This document shows, piece by piece, positions 51,179 through 60,020 of a stretch of 64,000 nucleotides of DNA (positions are counted from its first letter, which is position 1; each line of letters begins with the position of its first letter). The notes under the pieces were generated by a model. The model saw only the letters and a program-made list of their open reading frames with translations. It did not search any database and was not told the origin of the DNA. The position numbers and the translations under genes are program-made. The DNA is from M269 sp964640795 (lineage in GTDB: Bacteria > Pseudomonadota > Gammaproteobacteria > Enterobacterales > Alteromonadaceae): assembly GCA_964640795.1 (NCBI GenBank), contig CAZXIN010000015.1, positions 38,651 through 102,650 on the forward strand, read 5' to 3'.

Positions 51179-52570
51179 TCATTGTGCTAACCTGCCCCCT
51201 AAGGCGACGAGGTCGAGGCGCTTTCGCCACCATCTAATCTGAGCTTCAATAGCGTCTAAAGCTGCTTGTCCGGCTTGAGTTTCTCGTGCATTGAGAAGAA
51301 ACTGATCACTGTCTCCAGCATCAAAACGTTTATGTTCTTGTTGTTCGAGCTTTTTGGCTAAAATAGCTTGGTTTGCTCTTAAATCAGCGAGTTGCTGTAA
51401 GGCATCAAGTTGGGCAATGTGCGTATCAATGTCTGTCATGATGCGATCTTCCAGTGCTTGATGGCGAAACTTTAATTCAGTTAGCTTTAATTCGGCGATG
51501 GAGTGTTTGGCCTTTGCTGTCCGTCTTTCAAGTGGTACTGAAAAGCTAACACCAAAGTAAGTTTCGTTGCCATCCAATGTCTCACTGCCGCCTCTGCCGA
51601 TATCTTCAGACACTTTTAGTTCAATGTCGAGCTTAGGCAAAAGGTTGTTTTTTGTTAATCGAATATCGTTTTGTGCTAAGCGCATTTGTGCTTCCAATTC
51701 AGCAAGAGAAGGATGTCGACTAATAATGGCGTCACGCCATAATTCGTCAAATTTAGTCAAGCTAAAAGGCCATTTCAATTGTTCAGGTGGTGAGTCTTTT
51801 TCGGATAAAGGGAGAGGCAAGCCTTGATTGTCTCGCCAGTAGAAGCGCAGTAACTGGCGTGCTTGCATTAAATCTTGCTTTGCCTCTAGTAGAGACGCTT
51901 GTCGCGTAAGTAGTATGGTTTCAAACTCTGTTTTACTGATTTCAGCAAGGTCGCCGTTAGCCACTCGCGACTCCAACCCTTTTTGACGAGTTAGGGCTAA
52001 GTCAACTAAATCTGATATGGCTTTTGTTTGCCTGTAAGCCTGATACCAATTGATGTAGGCACTGATCCCTTCATATATCAATTTATTGATTGAGTTAACT
52101 TCTTGGTTGATACCGATATCCAAAAAGTTACTGGCATTCTCCAAGCCGATTCTGCGTTTGTCTATGTCTCGGTTTTTGAGTAGAGAAAACTCTAGCCCTA
52201 AACTGGCTTCGCCGCCTGACTCCGTAAAAAAGTAATCTTCATAAACGGGGAAAGTCCCATCAGACTGGCGGTATCTAGCGGTGACATTAGCCCCGTATCT
52301 TTGCAGAGGTTTGGTGACAGATTGATCTAAGTACCAACCATTGTAGAACCCACCTGTTCGAACTTTAGATTTTTGATTAATCTGTAAGTCAAACTCACCA
52401 GCGGCTTGCTGGCCTCTGTATTCACTTTGCTCTCTTTTCGTTTTTGCTGCTGCTAAAGTAGGATGGTTTGACTTGATCGACTCAATAAGGTTTATCAATG
52501 TGATATCACTGGCTACCGAACTATAACTAAAAGCAGTGATAAACAGCAGTACAACTAAACGTATCAACAT
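51179..52570 (-). CDS. TolC family outer-membrane protein
   Basis: The 463-residue protein has a signal peptide (VVLLFITAFSYSSVASD) and two long coiled-coil/beta repeats of the outer membrane efflux protein family (TKREQSEYRGQQAAGEFDLQ and LAELEAQMRLAQNDIRLTKN mark the repeat starts). It should form a trimeric outer-membrane channel-tunnel. Its ATG overlaps the HlyD stop by one base, so it belongs to the ABC-HlyD-TolC operon as the third gene. A dedicated TolC in the same operon is typical of some type I secretion systems. Confidence 0.88.
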   Translation of the reverse strand: MLIRLVVLLFITAFSYSSVASDITLINLIESIKSNHPTLAAAKTKREQSEYRGQQAAGEFDLQINQKSKVRTGGFYNGWYLDQSVTKPLQRYGANVTARYRQSDGTFPVYEDYFFTESGGEASLGLEFSLLKNRDIDKRRIGLENASNFLDIGINQEVNSINKLIYEGISAYINWYQAYRQTKAISDLVDLALTRQKGLESRVANGDLAEISKTEFETILLTRQASLLEAKQDLMQARQLLRFYWRDNQGLPLPLSEKDSPPEQLKWPFSLTKFDELWRDAIISRHPSLAELEAQMRLAQNDIRLTKNNLLPKLDIELKVSEDIGRGGSETLDGNETYFGVSFSVPLERRTAKAKHSIAELKLTELKFRHQALEDRIMTDIDTHIAQLDALQQLADLRANQAILAKKLEQQEHKRFDAGDSDQFLLNARETQAGQAALDAIEAQIRWWRKRLDLVALGGRLAQ

Positions 52571-53586
52571 TACGACTCTTTCTTAGGGTATTTGGGAGGA
52601 AAACTATTAAGTTGGCGCCATAGCTCGTAACCGAGTTTAACTTCTTCTAGCAGAACCCAGCCTTTGACTCGGCTACCTAATCTGACGTAGCGATCATTAG
52701 GCCAAGGTCTATCGGTTGTCGTTTCTCTTATCCAAACTTTAAAGTTTCCATTTGCGTCTGCAATGGGCTCTACAAACTCCACAATACCTTCGAAAGTACC
52801 TATAGCAGCTGAAGGCCAGCCACTAAATTGGAACACGGGCCAGCCATCAAATTGCAGTCTCACATGCCGTCCGGGTGTTACTAAAGGCGCATCAAGACCA
52901 TTAACACTGAGTACAACAGAGCGCACTACACCATCAGGTATAAAAGAAGCCAGCATGTCTCCGGCTCTGACGAATGTTGCGTTACCGGCTGACATTAGGC
53001 GGAGGATAGTGCCATCCGCAGGGGCTCTTTTTGTTTGTATAGACTGTCTGGCTAAATTAACTTTAACCTGATTTAACTCGGCTTGTGTTTGTGCTGATTT
53101 TGCTTCTGCATCTTGCAGCCTAATTTGAGCTTGTTCTACTTCACGCTTTGAAACTAACCCTTGTTTGAATAAATCTTGGCGACGTTTGTAATCTTGGTTT
53201 GCATTTCTTAATGCGAGATCATTAGCATTTTGCTGTCTCTCAGTTGCAGCGATTTGGGCATTGAGTCGTTGTATTAATGACGGGTCCGTGTCTATCAAGG
53301 TGACTATAGGATCGCCTTTTTTGACTTTGTCACCTTCTGTCACGTGCCATGTTTCTATTTGTCCCGGCACAAGTGCTGATATAGCCTGAGTTCGGCTCTT
53401 AGGATCTAATGTACTGACCACGCCTTCTCCCATGGACGTTTGTACCCAAGGAGTAAGCCACAATACAATACAAGCTATGGTAATGACGAAAATGAGAAGC
53501 CTTGAAATGACTTTGTGAACTCTAGGCACAGACAGTTCATTAAATGTTTTCATGTGCTGGTTGTAATTTTGTTCGTATTTTTTCAC
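52570..53586 (-). CDS. HlyD family membrane fusion protein
   Basis: The 338-residue adaptor has a cytoplasmic N-terminus, one membrane helix (LIFVITIACIVLWLTPWV), a lipoyl half (SALVPGQIETWHVTEGDKVK), a coiled-coil hairpin (QDLFKQGLVSKREVEQAQIR) and the second lipoyl half with a beta-barrel (KRAPADGTILRLMSAGNATF). This is the order of type I secretion adaptors. It lies 3 bp after the ABC gene and overlaps the TolC gene by one base. It should link the ABC membrane domain to the channel. Confidence 0.9.
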   Translation of the reverse strand: MKKYEQNYNQHMKTFNELSVPRVHKVISRLLIFVITIACIVLWLTPWVQTSMGEGVVSTLDPKSRTQAISALVPGQIETWHVTEGDKVKKGDPIVTLIDTDPSLIQRLNAQIAATERQQNANDLALRNANQDYKRRQDLFKQGLVSKREVEQAQIRLQDAEAKSAQTQAELNQVKVNLARQSIQTKRAPADGTILRLMSAGNATFVRAGDMLASFIPDGVVRSVVLSVNGLDAPLVTPGRHVRLQFDGWPVFQFSGWPSAAIGTFEGIVEFVEPIADANGNFKVWIRETTTDRPWPNDRYVRLGSRVKGWVLLEEVKLGYELWRQLNSFPPKYPKKES

Positions 53587-53589
53587 GTT

Positions 53590-55251
53590 TTATTCTTTCC
53601 CAACCGGTGAGTCATGGTTAATACAATTGTCTAGCAACAATGTTCCGTCAAAAACGCCATCAATGGGGTCGTGGGTAAAATAGAATATGGTTGATTTTTG
53701 CTTTTCTAGCTCCTTGAGCATGCTGGTGTGAAGCTCGCTAGGAAGGTTATCAAAGTGCTGATTTAGTATGATGAGTTGGGGGCTTGATAAAAATGCCGCA
53801 GCTAATTTTAACAATAAGAATTCGTAAGGTAGTAAAGGGCTACCCAACGATGACATCATGGTGTCTATATCGTGCTCCAAGTTTGCAATGCGAGTATCTA
53901 GCTGAACACGCTCAAGTGCACTCTTAATTTCGGCTATACTAGCTTTGGGGGCAGCCATTCTCAGATACTCCTTAATAGAGCACTCTACAATGAGAGACCG
54001 GTCAATTGACGCGACAGCTTGTCGTAATTCGAAAGTGTCATAGTCGGTTATATCTAAACCACCCAATCGAATCCACCCATGTTTTATCGGCTTATGCTGC
54101 CTTAAAATTTGTACCAATTGTTGTTGAATCCAGGTTTTATCGGTGGTGATAAATAGCTTAGAGTCAGCTTCGGCTTTGAAATCCAGTTGGCAAGATTCGC
54201 CAAGATGACTTAACGCGAGTTTGTTGGCCTGCAATTCAGAATTGTTTGGAATATGATCGCTGTCTTCATCTACTTTTTCTTGAGGAATAGCGAGGGCTTT
54301 ACCAATTTTATCAGCTGCACCTAGCAGTTCGTAGTATAGCTTCAAATAGTTGCTAAATTGCGATAACCCAAAGAATATAGCGAAGAGTATTAACTCAGCG
54401 GCTACGAGTTGCCCAATTGATAGTTCGCCTTCTACGACTAGCCAACCACCTAAGCCCAATAACAATGAGCTTGCCAATGCATAGAGGACGAGAAACATAA
54501 TCGTTTGTGCAAAGGTATAGTGAAAATGCTTCTTATGTTTTTCGACATAATCTGCAATAAAGTGTTCTGTATTTTCTCCAGCATAGTCCATGTGTTTACT
54601 GGATTTAAAGAAATCATGAGCTGATGACATATCATTCAGCCATTTTGCTGTGTTGTACTTCGAATTTGAGAGTTTTATTGCGGTTCGTTGAGCACCTCGT
54701 CCCCATATGGCCCAGATAAGATAAACGCTGAGTATAAGGACTGTATTAAAGACGAATAAGCTTGAATGATAAAAAGAAACAAGAGTAAAGCCGACAATCA
54801 TTTGTAGAACTAACGCAAAACCATCAATGAGCAGTGCTGGAATGTTTTTCTGCAATGTCATTATGTCGAAATAACGGTGGATAATGGTGGTGTTACGTCG
54901 ACCTTCAAAGAAATTGTATTGTGCCATCATTGTTTTTAGGCTTAATTGTGCCGTAAGGCGAGCATATATTTTACGCTCAAAAAGCTCCATAACGCGTGTT
55001 CTCATTGCACTTAAACCACCCGAGATGGCGAGTGTTAAGAATAAAAGGCTTGCCAAAATAGTGATTGCTCGTGTTGAAGCAATATTGACCACTGTGTTGA
55101 TTAGGGTTTGTACCGCGATTGGTACTGCTAGTGTTAACAAGCTTATGGCCAATCCATAAACAAGAGCAACGTACAGAAAGCTACGGTCGGGGCGAACAAT
55201 GTCAAAAAGTATTTTTCGTGTTCGTTTTATATCTAACTTTTGCTCAGGCAT
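53590..55251 (-). CDS. ABC exporter-like protein with degenerate nucleotide-binding domain
   Basis: The 553-residue protein has a type-I-exporter membrane domain (about residues 20-310, six helices) and a C-terminal NBD-like domain (about 340-550) that aligns with exporter NBDs but has lost key residues. The Walker A position (368-377) reads ITTDKTWIQQ: Lys-Thr remain, but the glycines are gone. The LSGGQ position (473-477) reads LLPYE. Walker B (492-498) ends ILNQ where ILDE is expected. The switch His is kept (FYFTHD, near 527). No C39 peptidase domain precedes it. ATP hydrolysis looks unlikely, so it may act with another ATPase or use an unusual mechanism. It is the first gene of the operon with HlyD and TolC. 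Confidence 0.85.
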   Translation of the reverse strand: MPEQKLDIKRTRKILFDIVRPDRSFLYVALVYGLAISLLTLAVPIAVQTLINTVVNIASTRAITILASLLFLTLAISGGLSAMRTRVMELFERKIYARLTAQLSLKTMMAQYNFFEGRRNTTIIHRYFDIMTLQKNIPALLIDGFALVLQMIVGFTLVSFYHSSLFVFNTVLILSVYLIWAIWGRGAQRTAIKLSNSKYNTAKWLNDMSSAHDFFKSSKHMDYAGENTEHFIADYVEKHKKHFHYTFAQTIMFLVLYALASSLLLGLGGWLVVEGELSIGQLVAAELILFAIFFGLSQFSNYLKLYYELLGAADKIGKALAIPQEKVDEDSDHIPNNSELQANKLALSHLGESCQLDFKAEADSKLFITTDKTWIQQQLVQILRQHKPIKHGWIRLGGLDITDYDTFELRQAVASIDRSLIVECSIKEYLRMAAPKASIAEIKSALERVQLDTRIANLEHDIDTMMSSLGSPLLPYEFLLLKLAAAFLSSPQLIILNQHFDNLPSELHTSMLKELEKQKSTIFYFTHDPIDGVFDGTLLLDNCINHDSPVGKE

Positions 55252-55328
55252 TAATATGGAGTCCGCAACTTCAGTGAAAACGTGTACATTCTAATTATGT
55301 ACCTCTGTAGAGTAAAACTGATTTTAAC

Positions 55329-56249
55329 TTAAATAAGATCAACTTTTTTCTGGTTTTTGATTATTTCTTCATCACCTATGCTAGCGTCACAAATAGCTTG
55401 TATCGCTGGATTGGTGATCTTTCTTTCTATTGTCAGCGCATAATAATGCTCACTGATACTGTCTATATGACCTAATACTTTAAGGTCATACTCTTTGATT
55501 AAGTCTTGTTCTATGGCAGTGGGCATGCAACATGCCCCCAGCCCTGTCTTAGCAAATGTTTTCATTAAGGCTGAATCATCAAATTGCCCCTGTATTATTG
55601 GAGAAACATCGTGCTCCTCAAACCACTCTATTAGAACCCTTGAAAGCCAATGATGCTCAGTGGGCAGTAAAAAGGGGAGGTTATTGAGGTTGTCAGGAAA
55701 ATTGCCTGTTACATTGAGTTTGGGTGAACAGAGGACGCTTAATGTGCTGCGCTTTAGCAGGTGACTGTAAGCTTTTACATGAAGCTGATTGTCTAATGGA
55801 CGGTCGGCAAGTACGACATCAATAGAATGAACGGCTAAGCGACCGACTAGATCCTGATAGCTCCCTTCATAGCATTTGATAGTGACTTCTTTATCTATAC
55901 TTAATGCGGGCTCAATCAGTTTATAGGCGAGGGCTTTCGGTATTGCATCGGTAATGCCCACGATAAGCTCTATAGGGCGGTGACTCGGTGTGCCACGCAT
56001 AACATCCGAGAGCTCCTTTCCAAGCTCGAATATCTCTTTAGCGTACTCTATAACGACTGCGCCAGATTCTGTGACAACCCAGTGCCTACCACTTCTAATC
56101 AATAAAGGGCGACCAAAAGATTGTTCAAGTTGGTTTAATTGAGCGCTAACGGTTTGCGGGGTTAAGTGTAAGCGTTCTGCCGCTTTAGTAATTGAGCCTT
56201 CTTCCGTGACGACTAAAAAATAATACAGGTGCTTAAAATTAAGCTTCAT
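55329..56249 (-). CDS. LysR family regulator (NhaR-like)
   Basis: The 306-residue LysR-type regulator has an N-terminal winged helix (GSITKAAERLHLTPQTVSAQ) and a periplasmic-binding-protein-like effector domain. The beginning FKHLYYFLVVTEEGSITKAA and the segment QGQFDDSALMKTFAKTGLGA closely resemble NhaR, the sodium-responsive activator in E. coli. No nhaA-type antiporter gene is near. It lies 77 bp upstream of the ABC gene on the same strand and may control that operon. It is divergent from the RpiR gene. Confidence 0.88.
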   Translation of the reverse strand: MKLNFKHLYYFLVVTEEGSITKAAERLHLTPQTVSAQLNQLEQSFGRPLLIRSGRHWVVTESGAVVIEYAKEIFELGKELSDVMRGTPSHRPIELIVGITDAIPKALAYKLIEPALSIDKEVTIKCYEGSYQDLVGRLAVHSIDVVLADRPLDNQLHVKAYSHLLKRSTLSVLCSPKLNVTGNFPDNLNNLPFLLPTEHHWLSRVLIEWFEEHDVSPIIQGQFDDSALMKTFAKTGLGACCMPTAIEQDLIKEYDLKVLGHIDSISEHYYALTIERKITNPAIQAICDASIGDEEIIKNQKKVDLI

Positions 56250-56469
56250 GATTTGTTGCAGTCCTCATATTAATCATGCCTTAAACACTACCTTTTGCTA
56301 TGTTTTAGTATAGAGCAAATATCAACACAATCTCATAGTTTAAGCTTGTTTACTCTACGATACTTCATGATGAGATTAAAAGTTAACCAGCTGACCAAAG
56401 AGTATTCATAGAAAAAAGCTGTTGAGTCGGTACACTATGCTCATATTTTATTTTGCTGATTAACTGATT

Positions 56470-57318
56470 GTGCAGAAAAGCTCCCATTTTATCACTCGAA
56501 TAGAGAACACATACGCCGAATTGTCGCCCAATGCGCGTAAGATAGCTAACTACTTGCAGCATAATCCAATGGATATTATTACGCACTCGGTGGCTGATAT
56601 TGCAGAAATAACATCTACTTCAAAAGCATCTGTAAGCCGATTTTTCCGCCAACTAGGCTATGACTCACATTTAGATGTCAAACAAGAAATGCGTCAGCTA
56701 CGTGCAAGCGGTTATCCATTAAAAGCTGTTATTAATGATCAAAATGACATTGAACAAGAAATAAGTCGGGTAGGTGAGGCTTGGCAAGATATTAAAGCAA
56801 CAGATATTGACGCTTTAACTAAAGCTATTTGCGAAGCGCCAAGAATCAAGCTCATTGGTTTTCGAAATAGCTACCCAGTCGCTATGCATTTTAGGCAGCA
56901 GCTTTTACAGATGAGAAGTAAAGTTAGATTAATACCTCAACCTGGACAAACCTTAAGTGAAGAGCTCGCTGATATTGAAGATGAAGAGTTGGTTATATTG
57001 ATTGGGTTTAGAAGGCGGCCAAAAGTATTTAAAACACTTATTGAACGCCTGAATGAGATGAAGGGTGAAGATAACAAAAGTGGCCCTAAACTCGCGTTAC
57101 TAACCGATCCGTCAGGGCAATTGTATCGACATCAAGTATCTCACCTTTTTCTTTGTCCATTGGGAGAAGAACAAGCATTTGACAGTTATGCAGTCCCTAT
57201 GAGTATTGTTTCAATTATATGTAATCGAGTATTTGCAGCTCTAGGTGTTGATGCACAGCGCAGGACAGGGGCGATATCAGATTTATATAATCAAATGGAG
57301 GAGCTGGAAAAGGTGTAG
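56470..57318 (+). CDS. RpiR/MurR family regulator (HTH + SIS domain)
   Basis: The 282-residue regulator has an N-terminal RpiR helix-turn-helix (HSVADIAEITSTSKASVSRF) and a C-terminal SIS domain that normally binds a sugar phosphate (IKLIGFRNSYPVAMHFRQQL). The frame begins at GTG 56470 without a clear Shine-Dalgarno. It is followed after 240 bp by pucG-allC, with a TGAAA/TTTCA palindrome between them, so it probably regulates the late purine steps. RpiR regulators of purine or ureide genes are known in other proteobacteria; the ligand here is unknown. Confidence 0.87.
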   Translation: MQKSSHFITRIENTYAELSPNARKIANYLQHNPMDIITHSVADIAEITSTSKASVSRFFRQLGYDSHLDVKQEMRQLRASGYPLKAVINDQNDIEQEISRVGEAWQDIKATDIDALTKAICEAPRIKLIGFRNSYPVAMHFRQQLLQMRSKVRLIPQPGQTLSEELADIEDEELVILIGFRRRPKVFKTLIERLNEMKGEDNKSGPKLALLTDPSGQLYRHQVSHLFLCPLGEEQAFDSYAVPMSIVSIICNRVFAALGVDAQRRTGAISDLYNQMEELEKV

Positions 57319-57348
57319 TGTGGTTGCTTGTTTCAACTTTATTTATAA

Positions 57349-57364
57349 TGAAATAATTGTTTCA
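57349..57364. promoter_or_regulatory. RpiR-type operator candidate upstream of pucG
   Basis: TGAAATAATTGTTTCA is a near-perfect 16-bp palindrome (TGAAA and TTTCA arms around AATT) 30 bp after the RpiR stop. It overlaps a possible -35 (TTGTTT, 57357-57362), with TATAGC at 57381-57386 as a -10. A second small inverted repeat, AACAG-TTTT-CTGTT, lies at 57494-57507. A single RutR-like half-site (TTGACCA) lies near 57389-57395. Confidence 0.5.
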
Positions 57365-57558
57365 GTTGTGTTATAGTCATTATAGCCTTTGACCAAAAGC
57401 CTGATAACTTAATGATACACATACCCTTTGTGTCGAAGACAGTTTTACTTATTCAAAAGAGAGCAAAGATCAATACGCTCTAATATGAGGTTAAACAGTT
57501 TTCTGTTATTTCTGGCTTGCTCTGTGTAATTATTTAACTGTTACTTTAGGACATTGAT

Positions 57559-58782
57559 TTGAATCGTTTAAATCCACCTCCTCGATTGCTTATGGGGCCT
57601 GGCCCAATTAATTGTTATCCGAGAGTATTGTCTGCTATGTCTACTCAGTTGATCGGACAATATGATCCCGTCATGACTCGTTATATGAACGAGGTCATGG
57701 GGTTATATAGGCAGGTATTCAAAACAACGAATCAATCGACTCTACTTATTGATGGTACCTCCCGAGCAGGTATTGAAGCTGTGTTGGTTTCTTGTATTGA
57801 ACCCGGTGATAAGGTTTTAGTGCCTGTCTTTGGGCGGTTTGGACATTTGTTGAAAGAAATAGCTGAGCGTGCAGGCGCTGATGTTCATACGATAGAAGTC
57901 GCCTGGGGGGAGGTTTTCCAGCCAGAGCAAATAGAAAAAGCGATACGACAGATTCGCCCTAAAGTTTTGGCCATGGTGCAAGGCGATACCTCAACAACTA
58001 TGTTACAGCCGCTCGAAAATATCGGAGAAATTTGTCGCCGTTATGATGTGCTTTTTTATTGTGATGCGACAGCATCAATTGGTGGTAACCCCTTTGAAAC
58101 TGATTTATGGCAGCTCGATGCTGTTTCTGTTGGACTTCAAAAGTGTTTAGGTGGCCCATCTGGAAGTGCACCTATTACTTTAAGTGATCGTTATGTTGAC
58201 CTCGTGAGACAACGTCATCATGTGGAAGCAGGTATTAAAGCAGAACATCATATCGCTGCTAAAGGTTCTAGAATTCACTCAAACTATTTCGACATACCAA
58301 TGATTTTAGATTATTGGGGAGAAGAGCGCCTTAACCATCATACTGAAGCAACTTCCATGCTGTACTGTGCCCGTGAATGCGCAATTAACCTCATCGAAGA
58401 AGGGTTGGATAACTGTCTTCAGCGCCATCACTTGCATGGTAACGCTATGCTCCAAGGGGTTAAAGGGTTGAATCTAAGCGTGTTTGGCGACGAATCTCAT
58501 AAAATGTCCAATGTTGTTGGAGTCTATATTCCTGATTGTGTGAACGGAGATGAGGTTCGTTCCCAGATGTTACTTGATTTCAATATTGAAATTGGTACTA
58601 GCTTTGGACCATTGCATGGGAAGATATGGCGTATCGGTACGATGGGTTACAACGCACGAAAAGATACAGTACTACATACCTTACAGTCTTTAGAAACTGT
58701 TTTGAGACGAGCTGGTCATCAATTGTCATCAGGAGAAGCTGTTGATAATGCGTTATCTGTGTATGGAGCAGAAAACACATGA
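57559..58782 (+). CDS. pucG: (S)-ureidoglycine-glyoxylate aminotransferase PucG
   Basis: A PLP-dependent fold-type I aminotransferase that moves the amino group of ureidoglycine to glyoxylate, giving oxalurate and glycine. The 407-residue protein has LMGPGPINCYPRVLSAM, LLIDGTSRAGIEA, VQGDTSTTM, YCDATAS and the PLP lysine in GLQKCLGGPSGSAP; SNYFDIPMILDYWGEERLNHH is typical of PucG within the alanine-glyoxylate aminotransferase group. The start is TTG 57559, with AGGA upstream. It overlaps allC by ATGA. An alanine- or serine-glyoxylate aminotransferase is less likely, given these motifs and the context. Confidence 0.9.
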   Translation: MNRLNPPPRLLMGPGPINCYPRVLSAMSTQLIGQYDPVMTRYMNEVMGLYRQVFKTTNQSTLLIDGTSRAGIEAVLVSCIEPGDKVLVPVFGRFGHLLKEIAERAGADVHTIEVAWGEVFQPEQIEKAIRQIRPKVLAMVQGDTSTTMLQPLENIGEICRRYDVLFYCDATASIGGNPFETDLWQLDAVSVGLQKCLGGPSGSAPITLSDRYVDLVRQRHHVEAGIKAEHHIAAKGSRIHSNYFDIPMILDYWGEERLNHHTEATSMLYCARECAINLIEEGLDNCLQRHHLHGNAMLQGVKGLNLSVFGDESHKMSNVVGVYIPDCVNGDEVRSQMLLDFNIEIGTSFGPLHGKIWRIGTMGYNARKDTVLHTLQSLETVLRRAGHQLSSGEAVDNALSVYGAENT

Positions 58783-60020
58783 TTGACTTTAGTGTATATG
58801 CAGAACAGGTTTATGCACGCTGTGATGAATTAGCTCAGCTTAGTCAAAGTGATGAATTTTTAGATCGCCGTTATCTGACGACTCAACATATGGCGGCTAA
58901 TCAACAAGTTGCTCAGTGGTGTAAGCAAGCCGGAATGAATACATGGCAAGACCAAGCAGGTAATCAATGGGGAAGCTATTCTAGTGACAACAGAGATGCA
59001 CCAACTTTCATCTTAGGTAGCCATTTGGACACAGTGCCTAACGGTGGCAAGTATGACGGTATGTTAGGTGTTCTTATACCGATTAGTTTGATCCAGTATT
59101 TTCATGATAACGGTATTAAGTTTCCATTTAATATTGATATTGTTGGGTTTGGAGACGAAGAAGGTACACGCTTTGGCTCAACGTTACTAGGGAGTCAAGC
59201 GGTTGTAGGCCAATGGGATGACAAGTGGGCATCGTTGATGGACGCCGACAAAAAATGTTTAGGGCAAGCAATGCGCGAAGCTGGCTTAGATATTAATCAA
59301 GTGCACAGAGCGTCACGCGAGCGAGACAATATTTTAGGGTTTGTTGAGGTGCATATTGAACAAGGCCCAGTGCTTGAGTCAGAAAATTTAGCTGTCGGTG
59401 TTGTCTCCGGTATTGCCGGTGCAAGACGTTTTACCCTTGATGTCAAAGGGGTTGCTGGCCATGCTGGTACAGTACCCATGTCTATGCGTCGTGATGCGGT
59501 AAATGCAGCCAGTGAAGTTGCTTTACTCATTGAAAGTATCGCTTTAAAACAAGGTGTTGTGGCAACGGTAGGTAAAATCAATACTGTGCCTGGCGCCGTT
59601 AATGTAATTGCCAGTAAAGTACAGTTGAGCCTTGATATTCGTAGCGAAGATAACTTAGCGCGCGATACGGCCATTGAGTTAATCATGAGTCAGGTTAAGG
59701 ACATCGAAGGACGGCGCAATGTGTCGGTTGGTTGGACCGAAACACACAATGCAGATGCTGTGATTTGTGATGAAAATCTTAAAAATAAACTGATGCTAGC
59801 GTCTGAAGAGGTGCATCAAAAGGCATTTGAATTACCTTCTGGGGCAGGGCATGATGCCATGGCAATGAGTGCTTTATGGCCGGTTGCTATGCTCTTCGTC
59901 AGGTGTGAGAAGGGAATAAGCCATCATCCAGCAGAAGCGATTACAGAAGCTGATATTGGCGTAACGCTGGACGTTTTGTGTCAATTTTTAGTGAATTATC
60001 GCTCTTTTCTCAAGGATTAA
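58779..60020 (+). CDS. allC: Allantoate amidohydrolase (M20 family)
   Basis: A binuclear metallohydrolase that converts allantoate to S-ureidoglycine, CO2 and ammonia. The 413-residue product has the M20 features GSHLDTVPNGGKYDGMLGVL (metal His and Asp), GDEEGTRFGSTLLGS (bridging Glu and catalytic Glu), VEVHIEQGP, GHAGTVPM and a C-terminal SGAGHDAM with a metal His. N-carbamoyl amino acid hydrolases are close relatives, but adjacency to pucG and puuE favours allantoate. It overlaps pucG by 4 bases. Its stop overlaps that of the convergent response-regulator gene. Confidence 0.92.
   Translation: MIDFSVYAEQVYARCDELAQLSQSDEFLDRRYLTTQHMAANQQVAQWCKQAGMNTWQDQAGNQWGSYSSDNRDAPTFILGSHLDTVPNGGKYDGMLGVLIPISLIQYFHDNGIKFPFNIDIVGFGDEEGTRFGSTLLGSQAVVGQWDDKWASLMDADKKCLGQAMREAGLDINQVHRASRERDNILGFVEVHIEQGPVLESENLAVGVVSGIAGARRFTLDVKGVAGHAGTVPMSMRRDAVNAASEVALLIESIALKQGVVATVGKINTVPGAVNVIASKVQLSLDIRSEDNLARDTAIELIMSQVKDIEGRRNVSVGWTETHNADAVICDENLKNKLMLASEEVHQKAFELPSGAGHDAMAMSALWPVAMLFVRCEKGISHHPAEAITEADIGVTLDVLCQFLVNYRSFLKD

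Noticed and set aside
55329..56249. Naming the LysR gene nhaR.
   Set aside because: The similarity is good, but no sodium/proton antiporter gene is nearby and the likely target is the ABC operon, so no symbol is given.
58779..60020. Calling the M20 enzyme an N-carbamoyl-L-amino acid hydrolase or beta-ureidopropionase.
   Set aside because: Sequence alone allows it, but overlap with pucG and the complete purine context favour allantoate amidohydrolase.
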